Source: CAZUXY01 sp964624235 (GTDB lineage: Bacteria > Spirochaetota > UBA4802 > UBA5368). Taken from it: a DNA stretch of 64,000 bases. Positions 8,837-16,807 of this stretch are shown piece after piece. The notes beneath the pieces are model-generated. The model did not search any database, was not told the DNA's origin, and was given only the letters and a program-made list of their open reading frames with translations. The stretch lies in the NCBI GenBank assembly GCA_964624235.1, contig CAZUXY010000008.1:1-64000 (forward strand), read 5' to 3'. The position numbers were made by a program, and so were the translations under genes. Position 1 is the first letter of the stretch. Each line of letters begins with the position of its first letter.

Positions 8837-9625
8837 ATGGGCATACACCTCGCTTTCCTCGGAACAGGCACCTGCAACGCATCCGATAGGAGCCCTTCCG
8901 CCGCGGCGATTTCACTGGGCGGCGAGGTGGTGTGCATCGATTTCGGAGGCGGGGCGTACCACCGTATGGCGCGGCTCGCGGACCGGCGTTTCAATTACCG
9001 TTCCATATCGGTGATCATGCTGACGCATTTTCACGTGGACCACGTTTCGGGACTTCCCGATCTGCTCTGGGGTGAGATGTGGGACTCTCGTGGGAAAAGG
9101 GAGAAACCGCTGACGCTGGTGGGTCCCGGTGGCCTGGAAAATTTTTACCGGCAGCGCCTCCTTCCCTTCGTGGGAGATTACCCGCTGCCCTTCGAGGTGA
9201 ACCTGGTGGAACTCGCCCCGGGTGAACACTTTAAGGGTTCCGGTTTCAGCGCGGTCTCCCGCCGACTCGATCACGGCGAGTACTCCACCGGTTACCTTTT
9301 TGAAACGGGCGAGATACGACTTGCGGTGACCGGGGATACCGGTTATTGCGGCGCTCTTGAGGACTTGATGAGTGCGGCGACCCATGGAATAATGGAATGG
9401 AGCATCCAGGACCGTACTGCCTTTCCCGGGCATCTCTCAGCCGCCGATGTCGCGGCGCTGGTTGAAAAAAACCTTCTTCCTCCGGTATGTTTCATCACCC
9501 ATATGTACCTGCCGGCTGGCGTGAGATTCGAGGAACAGGTCGCCCTGAACCGGAAGATCACCGGGGAAAGCGAAGTGAAGTTTGTTTTTCCCCGGGACGG
9601 GGACATCTTTGCGCTTGACAGGTAA
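8837..9625 (+). CDS. Metallo-beta-lactamase-fold hydrolase (RNase Z-like)
   Basis: Cytosolic protein of 262 aa. The N-terminal LGTGT strand and the zinc-binding HFHVDH motif (residues about 56-61) define the metallo-beta-lactamase superfamily. Further candidate metal ligands are in LDHGE, TGDTGY and ITHMY. The order resembles RNase Z / AtsA-like members, but the RNase Z exosite arm is not obvious, so the substrate is unknown. It starts 11 nt after the preceding terminator and ends shortly before scaffold gap 1. Confidence 0.75.
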   Translation: MGIHLAFLGTGTCNASDRSPSAAAISLGGEVVCIDFGGGAYHRMARLADRRFNYRSISVIMLTHFHVDHVSGLPDLLWGEMWDSRGKREKPLTLVGPGGLENFYRQRLLPFVGDYPLPFEVNLVELAPGEHFKGSGFSAVSRRLDHGEYSTGYLFETGEIRLAVTGDTGYCGALEDLMSAATHGIMEWSIQDRTAFPGHLSAADVAALVEKNLLPPVCFITHMYLPAGVRFEEQVALNRKITGESEVKFVFPRDGDIFALDR

Positions 9626-9655
9626 GTATAAACGTATTTCCCTGATGCGGCCCGT

Positions 9656-9665
9656 NNNNNNNNNN
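9656..9665. other. Assembly gap (10 N)
   Basis: Ten N of probably arbitrary length. Order and distance between the hydrolase to the left and the membrane-protein gene to the right depend on scaffolding. Confidence 0.99.
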
Positions 9666-9711
9666 GGATATCGGACGGGTATTTCAAACTAAGAACTCCG
9701 GAACCACTATA

Positions 9712-10200
9712 ATGGGATTATTAAGGGGAGCCATTGATACAGGGATTTATCTTCTTATGAAGATAAAAGACCTCGCATTGTGGATCATTGAAACGGCGGG
9801 ACGTCTCGCTACGGCCGGATACCGCCGGTATCTTGAAGTGGGGGTTTTTGAAAAGTGTGTCCTCTATGCCACCGTACCGGCCTTTTTCGCGATCATCATG
9901 TCGGTGGCGAAGTATTATATATTTGAATCGTATTTCTACATCAATAACCCCCTAGCCGTCTATATGATCGGTATAGTCTTCGTGATGGTGGGCTCGCTTT
10001 TCTTCACCGGGAGGATCAAGTATATGGTCCGTATGGCGCTGAACCTTTATTATCTTTTCTGGGTCATTTACCTTCCGCTGGCCGGGGAACTGATAAAAGC
10101 CCAGCCCCACGTGATTACCCCCGGATACTATGTGAATATCGCCGTGCCGCTTATCTACATGGTGCTGGCCAGCCTGAGCTACTTCATTACCCGCGAGTAG
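9712..10200 (+). CDS. Small multi-spanning membrane protein
   Basis: Hypothetical protein of 162 aa, not recognised. It has an amphipathic N-terminal region and about four hydrophobic helices (roughly residues 48-68, 80-100, 108-125 and 138-158), so it is probably an inner-membrane protein. It is rich in Tyr and Ile and has no catalytic motif. It overlaps the convergent acyltransferase gene by 14 nt. Only about 45 nt separate it from scaffold gap 1, so its upstream partner is unknown. Confidence 0.6.
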   Translation: MGLLRGAIDTGIYLLMKIKDLALWIIETAGRLATAGYRRYLEVGVFEKCVLYATVPAFFAIIMSVAKYYIFESYFYINNPLAVYMIGIVFVMVGSLFFTGRIKYMVRMALNLYYLFWVIYLPLAGELIKAQPHVITPGYYVNIAVPLIYMVLASLSYFITRE

Positions 10201-11365
10201 GATGTCCCCCACCCGGTATGTCCAGCCTGCGTGCATAAATCGATTTAATGATGTCCTCGCCCAGTGAAATGAGTTCATTGGCATGAAATCCCAGCGGATT
10301 GAGTTTGCGGTACTGCCGTGCGCTGTATTCGGCCAGCACGAGGTCGCAGTTCAACGAAAAGGTTTGTATCCGTTTACTGATGCCGGTGGTGATAAGATAT
10401 CCCTGTTTCAGGCAGTATTTCAAAAAGCGTGCGGCTTTTTTCCTTAAAAATTTCCTGTCCAGCAGGCGGGTGTCGAATTCGGGCAGTACCCGGCGCTTGA
10501 CCATGAGGGCCACGTCGTTCACTATCGGCTCCAGGGAATCGGCGAAGGCATCGGCCGCCAGTTCCAGTCTGATGCGGCCTTTCCTCGCTTCGTCCGCCAG
10601 ATACTTGAGGTAATACGCTGCCAGCTGGCTGAAGGTGATGGTGTGCAGGCGCTGCATTATCCGGTGCAGCCTGCGGTTGAATTCGTCTTTTGATTTTCTG
10701 AAGAAAACCGGTTTTCCGATATTGATAAAAATATCTTTTCTCCCCTTGAGCAGGCGGTCCACCTTTACGTTGATGGGAAGCACGTAGGTCTTCCTTTTAT
10801 ATTCACGGTATGTGTTCTCGACCAGCTGATAGACTGAACTGCGGATCTTCTTGAGCCCACCGAACCCCCAGGTGGTACCCTCGGGGAAAACAATGGTGGT
10901 GAATCCCCGGTGTATCCCGTCCCTGATCCGGTCCATCTGTTCTTTTATTTCCTGCTTTATCTGGCTGCGTGTCTGCTGGTAGGTCTCAAGGAAGGGGCGG
11001 TGAATGGTGGTAAGGCGGAATAACCTGAATATCCCCTCGGGGATGCGGGTCTTGTCCAGCAGCAGAAGTATGAACCTCGCCGCGCGGTTTCTCTTCCCGA
11101 AATTGGTTGAAAGGTATTCGCCGCTCAAAAAATCGGCTTTTGCCAGAAAGGTGAGCACAGGGGAGGGTTTCACCGAATTGTAGATCTTGAAGAGGGACGG
11201 TATTTCGTAGTAGCTGTCATGAGTCAGGCTGAAGATGACAGGGCTCGGCAGGTTATTGAGGTGCTCTCTCCCGTTGAGGTGCGGTTTCTGCCTCATGATT
11301 TTTGAGACGATCTGGAAGCAGAACACAACGATGTCCCGCGCTATCTTTCCGAACAGGTGCCGCAT
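10187..11365 (-). CDS. PlsC-type 1-acyl-glycerol-3-phosphate acyltransferase-like protein
   Basis: Probable membrane-associated acyltransferase of phospholipid synthesis (392 aa). An HDSYYE segment sits where the family's HxxxxD motif is expected, and FPEGT (about residue 162) is the acyl-acceptor-binding motif III. The C-terminal 170 residues are an extra helical domain absent from short PlsC proteins but common in long members. The ATG at 11365 is preferred over an upstream GTG at 11377 because GGAGG stands 5 nt before it. It could equally acylate another glycerolipid or lipid-A-like substrate. Confidence 0.7.
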   Translation of the reverse strand: MRHLFGKIARDIVVFCFQIVSKIMRQKPHLNGREHLNNLPSPVIFSLTHDSYYEIPSLFKIYNSVKPSPVLTFLAKADFLSGEYLSTNFGKRNRAARFILLLLDKTRIPEGIFRLFRLTTIHRPFLETYQQTRSQIKQEIKEQMDRIRDGIHRGFTTIVFPEGTTWGFGGLKKIRSSVYQLVENTYREYKRKTYVLPINVKVDRLLKGRKDIFINIGKPVFFRKSKDEFNRRLHRIMQRLHTITFSQLAAYYLKYLADEARKGRIRLELAADAFADSLEPIVNDVALMVKRRVLPEFDTRLLDRKFLRKKAARFLKYCLKQGYLITTGISKRIQTFSLNCDLVLAEYSARQYRKLNPLGFHANELISLGEDIIKSIYARRLDIPGGGHPTRG

Positions 11366-11430
11366 CAAATCCTCCACTTATGGAAGGGTGAAAAACGGAA
11401 ATGGACCAGGTGCGCCGTTTCACGTAATGC

Positions 11431-11844
11431 TCAGTTTTCCAGCTTTTCAACGTCGGGCAACGGTATGATCCCGATTCCCTCTTCCAGCAGTTCCTTTATC
11501 TCATCCCGGGTGCTTTCACCGTATATATTTTTCGCTTCCAGGGCCCCGTAGTAGATCGATCTTGCCGTTTCGGCGAAGTCTCGTCCGACATTCTCGAAAT
11601 TCGTCTCTACAAACCGCCGTATCATCCTCATGACCTCGAACACATTCGGGGTGCCCTCCTCCCGTACGGGGCACACCGGCTTGGCCTGTATGGAACAGCC
11701 CGTATAGAGCCGCTTGATCTCCCTGCTGTCGCACAGGGGGCAGCGGACCATTCCTTTTTCAAACTGTTCGGTATACGACGAATAATCCCTGAATGAGCCT
11801 TCGAACCGGTGTCCGTTGGAGCATTCAAGGTCAAAAGAGATCAT
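11431..11844 (-). CDS. DUF1178 family protein
   Basis: Small protein of 137 aa with the DUF1178 beginning (MISFDLECSNGHRFEG) and a CPLC zinc-knuckle-like pair at about residues 36-39. The other Cys partner is probably near the N terminus (Cys at about 8), so metal binding is likely. A good GGAGGG ribosome site precedes the ATG. The family is widespread, mainly in Proteobacteria, without an assigned function. The neighbours, an acyltransferase and valS, give no pathway hint. Confidence 0.8.
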   Translation of the reverse strand: MISFDLECSNGHRFEGSFRDYSSYTEQFEKGMVRCPLCDSREIKRLYTGCSIQAKPVCPVREEGTPNVFEVMRMIRRFVETNFENVGRDFAETARSIYYGALEAKNIYGESTRDEIKELLEEGIGIIPLPDVEKLEN

Positions 11845-12010
11845 GTTTTCTTCCCTCCGGCGCCCGGGGACCGGGCAACAGTCACGATGCTCCGGTTCTC
11901 CCGCCGATATGGGTGATCATATCAGTTCTCAATATAAAAGATACACATAAATTACAGGGTATTCCTGAAAAAACGAACCCTGCCGGGCGCCACGCGCGAC
12001 CCTGACGGCT

Positions 12011-14650
12011 TCACCCCGGCAGCTTCAAGAGACTCTCCTCGAGTTTTTTGCGCAATGCTTCGAGCTCGGCGCTTTTGTTCTTCTCTTTTTCCACCACGTC
12101 TGCCGGTGCCTTGTTGAGGAAGGATTCGTTGCCGAGCTTCCGGCTGATTTTATCAAGATCGGCGGCGATACGGTCGATCTCTTTGCGGAGCCGCGCCCGC
12201 TCTTTATCGAAATCGATGATCCCCTTCAGGGGCACATAGATTTCCAGGTTCGGGAGCATTGCGGGGGCATCTGTTTTTTCAGGAGTATAGACTTCTACAA
12301 TTCGAGTTGAAGCAGTTGAAGTACTAACTTTCAAATATGATTCTTCACTTGTTAGTAGTTTTTTAAGTCTGTCATCTTGTGTTTTAAAAATACTAGTTAT
12401 CTTTTTATCGGGTGGAATGTTCATTTCACCTCGGATGTTGCGGATACGGTAGACCACCTCCTTGAAAAACTCGGTGTCGGCAGCCTCCGGTTCGAAATTG
12501 AACGAGGGGTCGACTTCGGGCCATTCGGTCACGATGAGATGTCCTTCTTCCGGTTTTTTAACACGGTCCCAGATTTCCTCGGTGATGAAGGGCATAAAGG
12601 GGTGTAATAGCTTTAATGATGTTTGTAACACGTGAAAAAGAACCTGCCTGGCGGTTTCAGCGGATTTTTCATTATCAGAATACACCCGCGTTTTTGTCAT
12701 TTCAAGGTACCAGTCGCAGAATTCATGCCACCAGAACTCGTAGATCGCTCCCGCCGCTTCGTTGAAACGGTATTCGTCAAGGGCCGTGCTTACATCACGT
12801 ATGGCCCTGTTGAGGCGGTGGAGTATCCAGCGGTCGAAGTTCTCTAGCTCATTCGGGACAATGCCGCGGGGTTTGAAGCCTTCACCCAGGTTCATAAGGA
12901 TGTAGCGGGTCGCGTTCCAGATTTTGTTGCAGAAGGCCCGGTAACCCTCGATGCGTTTCTCGGACATGATGATATCGCGGCCCTGGGCGGCCAGCATCGC
13001 GAGGGTGAAACGGAACGCGTCGGTGCCGTAGTTCTCCATCACGATGAGAGGATCGATGACATTCCCCCGCGATTTGCTCATTTTGTGCCCGTGCTCATCG
13101 CGCACCAGGGCGTGGATGTATACGTCGCGGAAGGGAACATCGTTCATGAACTTGAGTCCCAGCATGATCATGCGGGCCACCCAGAAGAATATGATGTCGA
13201 AGCCCGTCACCAGCACCGAGGTGGGGTAATACTTCGCCAGCGCCGTTGTTTTCTCAGGCCAGCCCAGGGTGGAAAAAGGCCACAGGCCCGACGAGAACCA
13301 TGTGTCCAGCACGTCATCGTCCTGACGTATGTTTTTGGAACCGCACTTTCCGCATGTGTCCGGATCTTCCATCGAGACGGTGATATGTGCGCAGTCATCG
13401 CAGTAAAACGCCGGGATGCGGTGGCCCCACCACAGCTGACGCGAGATGCACCAGTCGCGGACATTGTACATCCATTCAAAATAGGTTTTCTCCCAGCTGG
13501 AGGGTACGAACCGGATGCGTCCCTCCTTGACCGCTTTTATGGCGGTGTCGGCCAGGGGCTGGATCTTCACAAACCACTGTTTGGAGAGGTAGGGCTCGAT
13601 CACGGTGTTGCATCGGTAGCAATGACCCACCGCGTGGTCATGGTCTTCGATCTTAAGCAGCAGTCCCCGCGCCGACAGATCTTCCACCACCTTTTTCCGC
13701 GCGTCGAAACGGGATAGTCCTTTATAAGGGCCTCCGTTTTCGTTGATGATGCCGGCGGGGGTGAGGATGTTGATCTCCTCAAGGCCGTGGCGCTTTCCCA
13801 TCTCGAAGTCGTTGGGATCATGGGCGGGTGTCACCTTCACGAGCCCGGTACCGAATTCCCTGTCCACGAAGGCGTCGGCGAATACCGGTATTTTGCGATC
13901 CATGAGGGGGAGAATCACATACCTGCCCACGAGACCGGTGTAGCGCTCGTCGCCGGGATTCACCGCGACACCGGTGTCGCCCAGCATGGTTTCGGGACGC
14001 GTGGTGGCTACCACGATGTGGCCGTCGCCGTCGGCGATCGGATATTTGATGTGATAAAGATGTCCTTTAAGGTCACGGTACTCGGTCTCGATGTCCGAGA
14101 GGGCTGTTTCGCAGCGGGGGCACCAGTTGATGATACGGTAGCCCTGGTAGATGAGGCCCTCTTCATAGAGGGTCACGAAGACCTTCCGTACCGCGCGGGA
14201 GAGCCCCTCATCGAGCGTAAAACGCTCGCGCGGCCAGTCCAGGGAACAGCCGAGCCTTTTCAGCTGGTCCTTGATCTGCCCGCCCGATTTTTCCTTCCAC
14301 TCCCAGACCCGCTCGACGAATTTTTCACGTCCCAGGTCGTACTTGCTTTTCTTCTGTTCGGCCAGGAGGCGCTCCACCACGTTCTGGGTGGCGATGCCGG
14401 CGTGGTCCATACCCGGCATCCACAGCGCCGATTTTCCCCGCATGCGCTCACGGCGGATGAGGATATCCTGAAGCGTATTGTTCAGGGCGTGGCCCATGTG
14501 CAGGCTGCCCGTCACGTTGGGAGGGGGAATCACGACAGTGTACGGCTCTTTTTTATCGTCTTCCCGGGCGTGAAAGTAGTATTCATCTTCCCATACCCGG
14601 TACCATGTATCTTCGGCTTCTTTAGGGTTGTACGACGACGGTAGTTCCAT
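12011..14650 (-). CDS. valS: Valyl-tRNA synthetase
   Basis: Charges tRNA-Val. The class I signatures are complete: PPPNVTGSLHMGHA (HIGH region, about residues 40-53) and KMSKS (about 520). The editing domain includes ATTRPETMLGDT. Cys pairs CPRC and CDDC...CGKC suggest zinc binding, and the C terminus ends in the coiled-coil arm typical of ValRS. Length 879 aa is normal. A stretch at about 12285-12425, coding the segment around PDKKITSIFK, is markedly AT-rich and uses AGT, ACT, CTA and ATA codons rare in the rest of the gene. No T-box leader is visible upstream. Confidence 0.97.
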   Translation of the reverse strand: MELPSSYNPKEAEDTWYRVWEDEYYFHAREDDKKEPYTVVIPPPNVTGSLHMGHALNNTLQDILIRRERMRGKSALWMPGMDHAGIATQNVVERLLAEQKKSKYDLGREKFVERVWEWKEKSGGQIKDQLKRLGCSLDWPRERFTLDEGLSRAVRKVFVTLYEEGLIYQGYRIINWCPRCETALSDIETEYRDLKGHLYHIKYPIADGDGHIVVATTRPETMLGDTGVAVNPGDERYTGLVGRYVILPLMDRKIPVFADAFVDREFGTGLVKVTPAHDPNDFEMGKRHGLEEINILTPAGIINENGGPYKGLSRFDARKKVVEDLSARGLLLKIEDHDHAVGHCYRCNTVIEPYLSKQWFVKIQPLADTAIKAVKEGRIRFVPSSWEKTYFEWMYNVRDWCISRQLWWGHRIPAFYCDDCAHITVSMEDPDTCGKCGSKNIRQDDDVLDTWFSSGLWPFSTLGWPEKTTALAKYYPTSVLVTGFDIIFFWVARMIMLGLKFMNDVPFRDVYIHALVRDEHGHKMSKSRGNVIDPLIVMENYGTDAFRFTLAMLAAQGRDIIMSEKRIEGYRAFCNKIWNATRYILMNLGEGFKPRGIVPNELENFDRWILHRLNRAIRDVSTALDEYRFNEAAGAIYEFWWHEFCDWYLEMTKTRVYSDNEKSAETARQVLFHVLQTSLKLLHPFMPFITEEIWDRVKKPEEGHLIVTEWPEVDPSFNFEPEAADTEFFKEVVYRIRNIRGEMNIPPDKKITSIFKTQDDRLKKLLTSEESYLKVSTSTASTRIVEVYTPEKTDAPAMLPNLEIYVPLKGIIDFDKERARLRKEIDRIAADLDKISRKLGNESFLNKAPADVVEKEKNKSAELEALRKKLEESLLKLPG

Positions 14651-14723
14651 GGTTTCAAGCCTCGGTGTCGTTTGATGTCTCCCGCAGATCAGCGCCCGGG
14701 TCGATACGAGAACAGCTTATCGG

Positions 14724-14837
14724 CCACAGAGGCACAGAGGCGGAAGAGGTGACCGTAAAGAACCATACTGGTGACCTGAAAGCGCGGCAGCGATTGGATA
14801 CTCTATCGCTTTTCTCAGTGTCTCTGGGTCTCCGTGG
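14724..14837. repeat. CACAGAGGCACAGAGG-type inverted-repeat element
   Basis: Left arm CCACAGAGGCACAGAGG (14724-14740). The right arm (14814-14837, starting CTCAGTGTCTCTGG and ending TCTCCGTGG) is its imperfect reverse complement, giving an element of about 114 nt. Sequences of the CCACAGAG...CTCTGTGG type are known by experience as dispersed repeats in many unrelated bacterial genomes. No coding capacity is seen. Confidence 0.6.
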
Positions 14838-15017
14838 CGGACTTTTGCGTTCCGGTTATTTGAAACCCACGGGCCTGCTCCCGGGTTTCCCGGGAACGGG
14901 GGTGTGCCGTGACGAAAAACGGCGCATTTCGCGAAAAATAATGGGTTATCATTTAAAGGGAAGGGGGCGGTGTCAATAAGTTTTTGATAAGGGGCCGAAT
15001 GGATTATGGACACCTTG

Positions 15018-15064
15018 AAAGATCAGAATTTTCCGAAATACCACTACTGTAAATTCTGACCTTT
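15018..15064. repeat. Long inverted repeat downstream of the PfpI gene
   Basis: AAAGATCAGAATTT (15018-15031) pairs with AAATTCTGACCTTT (15051-15064) with one mismatch around a 19-nt loop. It lies about 50 nt past the stop of the minus-strand PfpI gene. No U-run follows, so it is not a standard terminator. Confidence 0.6.
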
Positions 15065-15117
15065 ACCTTGATATGTGCCCCAGGTAAATATCCAAAATAT
15101 AATACTAGGGGGTTTCC

Positions 15118-15744
15118 TTATATGGTTATCCTTCTGCGGAAATCCTCGGGATAGGGATATTCCATGTGCTTCGCCGTGGAACGCGCTACCGCCTCGCCGT
15201 GGTAGAGTTTCACCACCATCAGCGCCATGTCGATGCCCGCGGAAATGCCGGCCGAGGTGATGACGTTTCCGTCCTGTATGACATGAAGGTCCTTTTCCAC
15301 GACGGTACCGGGGAACAGTTCCTTCATCCATCCGAGGGATTTCCAGTGGGTGGTGGCGCGTTTTCCCGCGAGGAGTCCCGCCTTTCCCAGGAGCACCGCT
15401 CCGGTACAGACCGCGGTGGTGTATTCCACCTTCGCCGACTGGTCCTTTATCCACCGGATGGCCGCGGGATTGTCTATTTCCCTGCGTGTTCCCCACCCAC
15501 CGGGGACGACCAGTATGTCCAGGGGAGGGTGGTTGTCGAAGGTGTAGTCGGCCGCCACCTTTATCCCGCCGCTGGTTTTGACGATTTCAAGGTTTTCTGA
15601 AATAACGATAGTGTTGAACGGCGAGGGTTCCACTCTGCGTTTATCCTCGTCCAGGCGCACCACCGAGAAGACCTCGTAGGGGCCGCAGAAGTCAAGCAAC
15701 TCGATGTCCGGGAAAATGAAGATGCCCGCGGTTTTTCTTTCCAT
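15118..15744 (-). CDS. DJ-1/PfpI family protein
   Basis: Cytosolic 208-aa protein of the DJ-1/ThiJ/PfpI glutamine-amidotransferase-like superfamily. The nucleophile elbow is in TAVCTGAVLLG (Cys near residue 114), and THWKSLGWM follows at about 132-140, as in the subgroup that includes isonitrile hydratases and the N-terminal domains of GlxA-type AraC regulators. The beginning, FIFPDIELLDFCGPYEVF, is typical of that subgroup. There is no AraC DNA-binding domain, so it is a stand-alone enzyme or sensor with unknown substrate. Confidence 0.82.
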   Translation of the reverse strand: MERKTAGIFIFPDIELLDFCGPYEVFSVVRLDEDKRRVEPSPFNTIVISENLEIVKTSGGIKVAADYTFDNHPPLDILVVPGGWGTRREIDNPAAIRWIKDQSAKVEYTTAVCTGAVLLGKAGLLAGKRATTHWKSLGWMKELFPGTVVEKDLHVIQDGNVITSAGISAGIDMALMVVKLYHGEAVARSTAKHMEYPYPEDFRRRITI

Positions 15745-15811
15745 GGAGATTTTTCCTGTTGGGTGTTGCTGAAAATGGTAGAGACTGAAAGCGCTTTAAA
15801 AACGCAAGTAC

Positions 15812-16807
15812 TTATTGTTTTTTCTTGTCCTTTTTGAAATGTTCCTCGAACAGTCGCCTGTCGATCTGCAGCAGGCGGGAACGTATCTCGGTTATGCTTT
15901 CGAAATCGTAATTCTGGAACTCGAAGTAGTCCAGCATCCAGAGGTATTTGTTGACCAGCCGGGGGACGATATTGGTGTCCTCGACCTTCTCGCGGCTCAT
16001 GGTCTGGAAATTTTTTTCCAGTGTGTATATTTCGCGCTTGATGCCTTCCAACTGTGCGGAATTAAGGTTTCTCTTGACGTAAAAGACATCGTCCAGGAAG
16101 CCGTAGATCGGGATCCACTCCCTGATGTCCCTGCAGCCGGGCCTCCCCTCCTGCACCCTGGTCGTGAGGTCTATGATGGGTTTGGACTTAAGCAGGGTAA
16201 GGTCGATTTCGGAAGGATTTAAGAAAAACGCCTCGCGGAAATAGAGCAGCGATTTGGGGATTTCGTTGAGATTGAAATAGGCTTCAGCAAGGAGCGACAC
16301 CAGACGTGCGTTGCTGCGGTATGAACTGCGGGCGTACTCCAGGGTCTCGACGGTGTGTTTGTACTCCCCGAGGTTCAGAAAACACACGCCCAGGTTCAGC
16401 AGAAGGTCGAAATTGTCCGTTGTGCTCTCCTGGTCCTGAAAAGCTATCTTGTAGTTTTCAGAGGCGGTAAAGAAAATGTACCGCATGGCCGCCTTGTATG
16501 ACGGCGTATGGATGAGATTTTTTTCACCGGCATATGTCTTGAACAGTTCCCACTGGGTCATGAGAAAATCGGCGGTCTGTTTTCCCCTGTTGAGTTTTTT
16601 CAGTTCGGAAGCCCGGTTGTCCCAGAATTTCGCCGTACGGTAAGTATCAGAAAGACCGGGATAGTCGGGGTTTGACGAGAGGAGCGTGTCCGTTTTGCTG
16701 ACGGCATCGGAAAACCTTCCTTCTTCTATCATCTGGTATGCTTCATTGACGCCCAGCAGATTAGGGTCATCGGAAAATGTAAGCTGGCCGTTCCGATCCA
16801 TGGTCAT
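15812..16807 (-). CDS. TPR-containing protein in the Rad50-like operon
   Basis: Protein of 331 aa without signal peptide. Residues about 100-210 show at least two tetratricopeptide-like units (for example LGVCFLNLGEYKHTVETLEY and LLAEAYFNLNEIPKSLLYF). The rest is helical and charged and ends in a Lys-rich tail. The ATG overlaps the stop of the ATPase gene in an ATGA, so the two are translationally coupled. Function unknown; the coupling suggests a partner of the ATPase/nuclease pair upstream. It is the last gene of the three-gene unit. Confidence 0.6.
   Translation of the reverse strand: MTMDRNGQLTFSDDPNLLGVNEAYQMIEEGRFSDAVSKTDTLLSSNPDYPGLSDTYRTAKFWDNRASELKKLNRGKQTADFLMTQWELFKTYAGEKNLIHTPSYKAAMRYIFFTASENYKIAFQDQESTTDNFDLLLNLGVCFLNLGEYKHTVETLEYARSSYRSNARLVSLLAEAYFNLNEIPKSLLYFREAFFLNPSEIDLTLLKSKPIIDLTTRVQEGRPGCRDIREWIPIYGFLDDVFYVKRNLNSAQLEGIKREIYTLEKNFQTMSREKVEDTNIVPRLVNKYLWMLDYFEFQNYDFESITEIRSRLLQIDRRLFEEHFKKDKKKQ

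Larger units (their letters stand above)
14651..15117. other. 467-nt spacer between valS and the PfpI gene
   Basis: No credible coding sequence. It holds an imperfect inverted-repeat element (14724-14837), a CCCGGG-TTT-CCCGGG palindrome (14880-14894) and a long inverted repeat (15018-15064). It contains the valS 5' region and the 3' region of the PfpI gene, both on the minus strand. Confidence 0.7.

Noticed and set aside
14651..15117. T-box leader for valS
   Set aside because: No T-box sequence or specifier stem was recognised in the 467 nt upstream; the inverted repeats there look like repeat elements.
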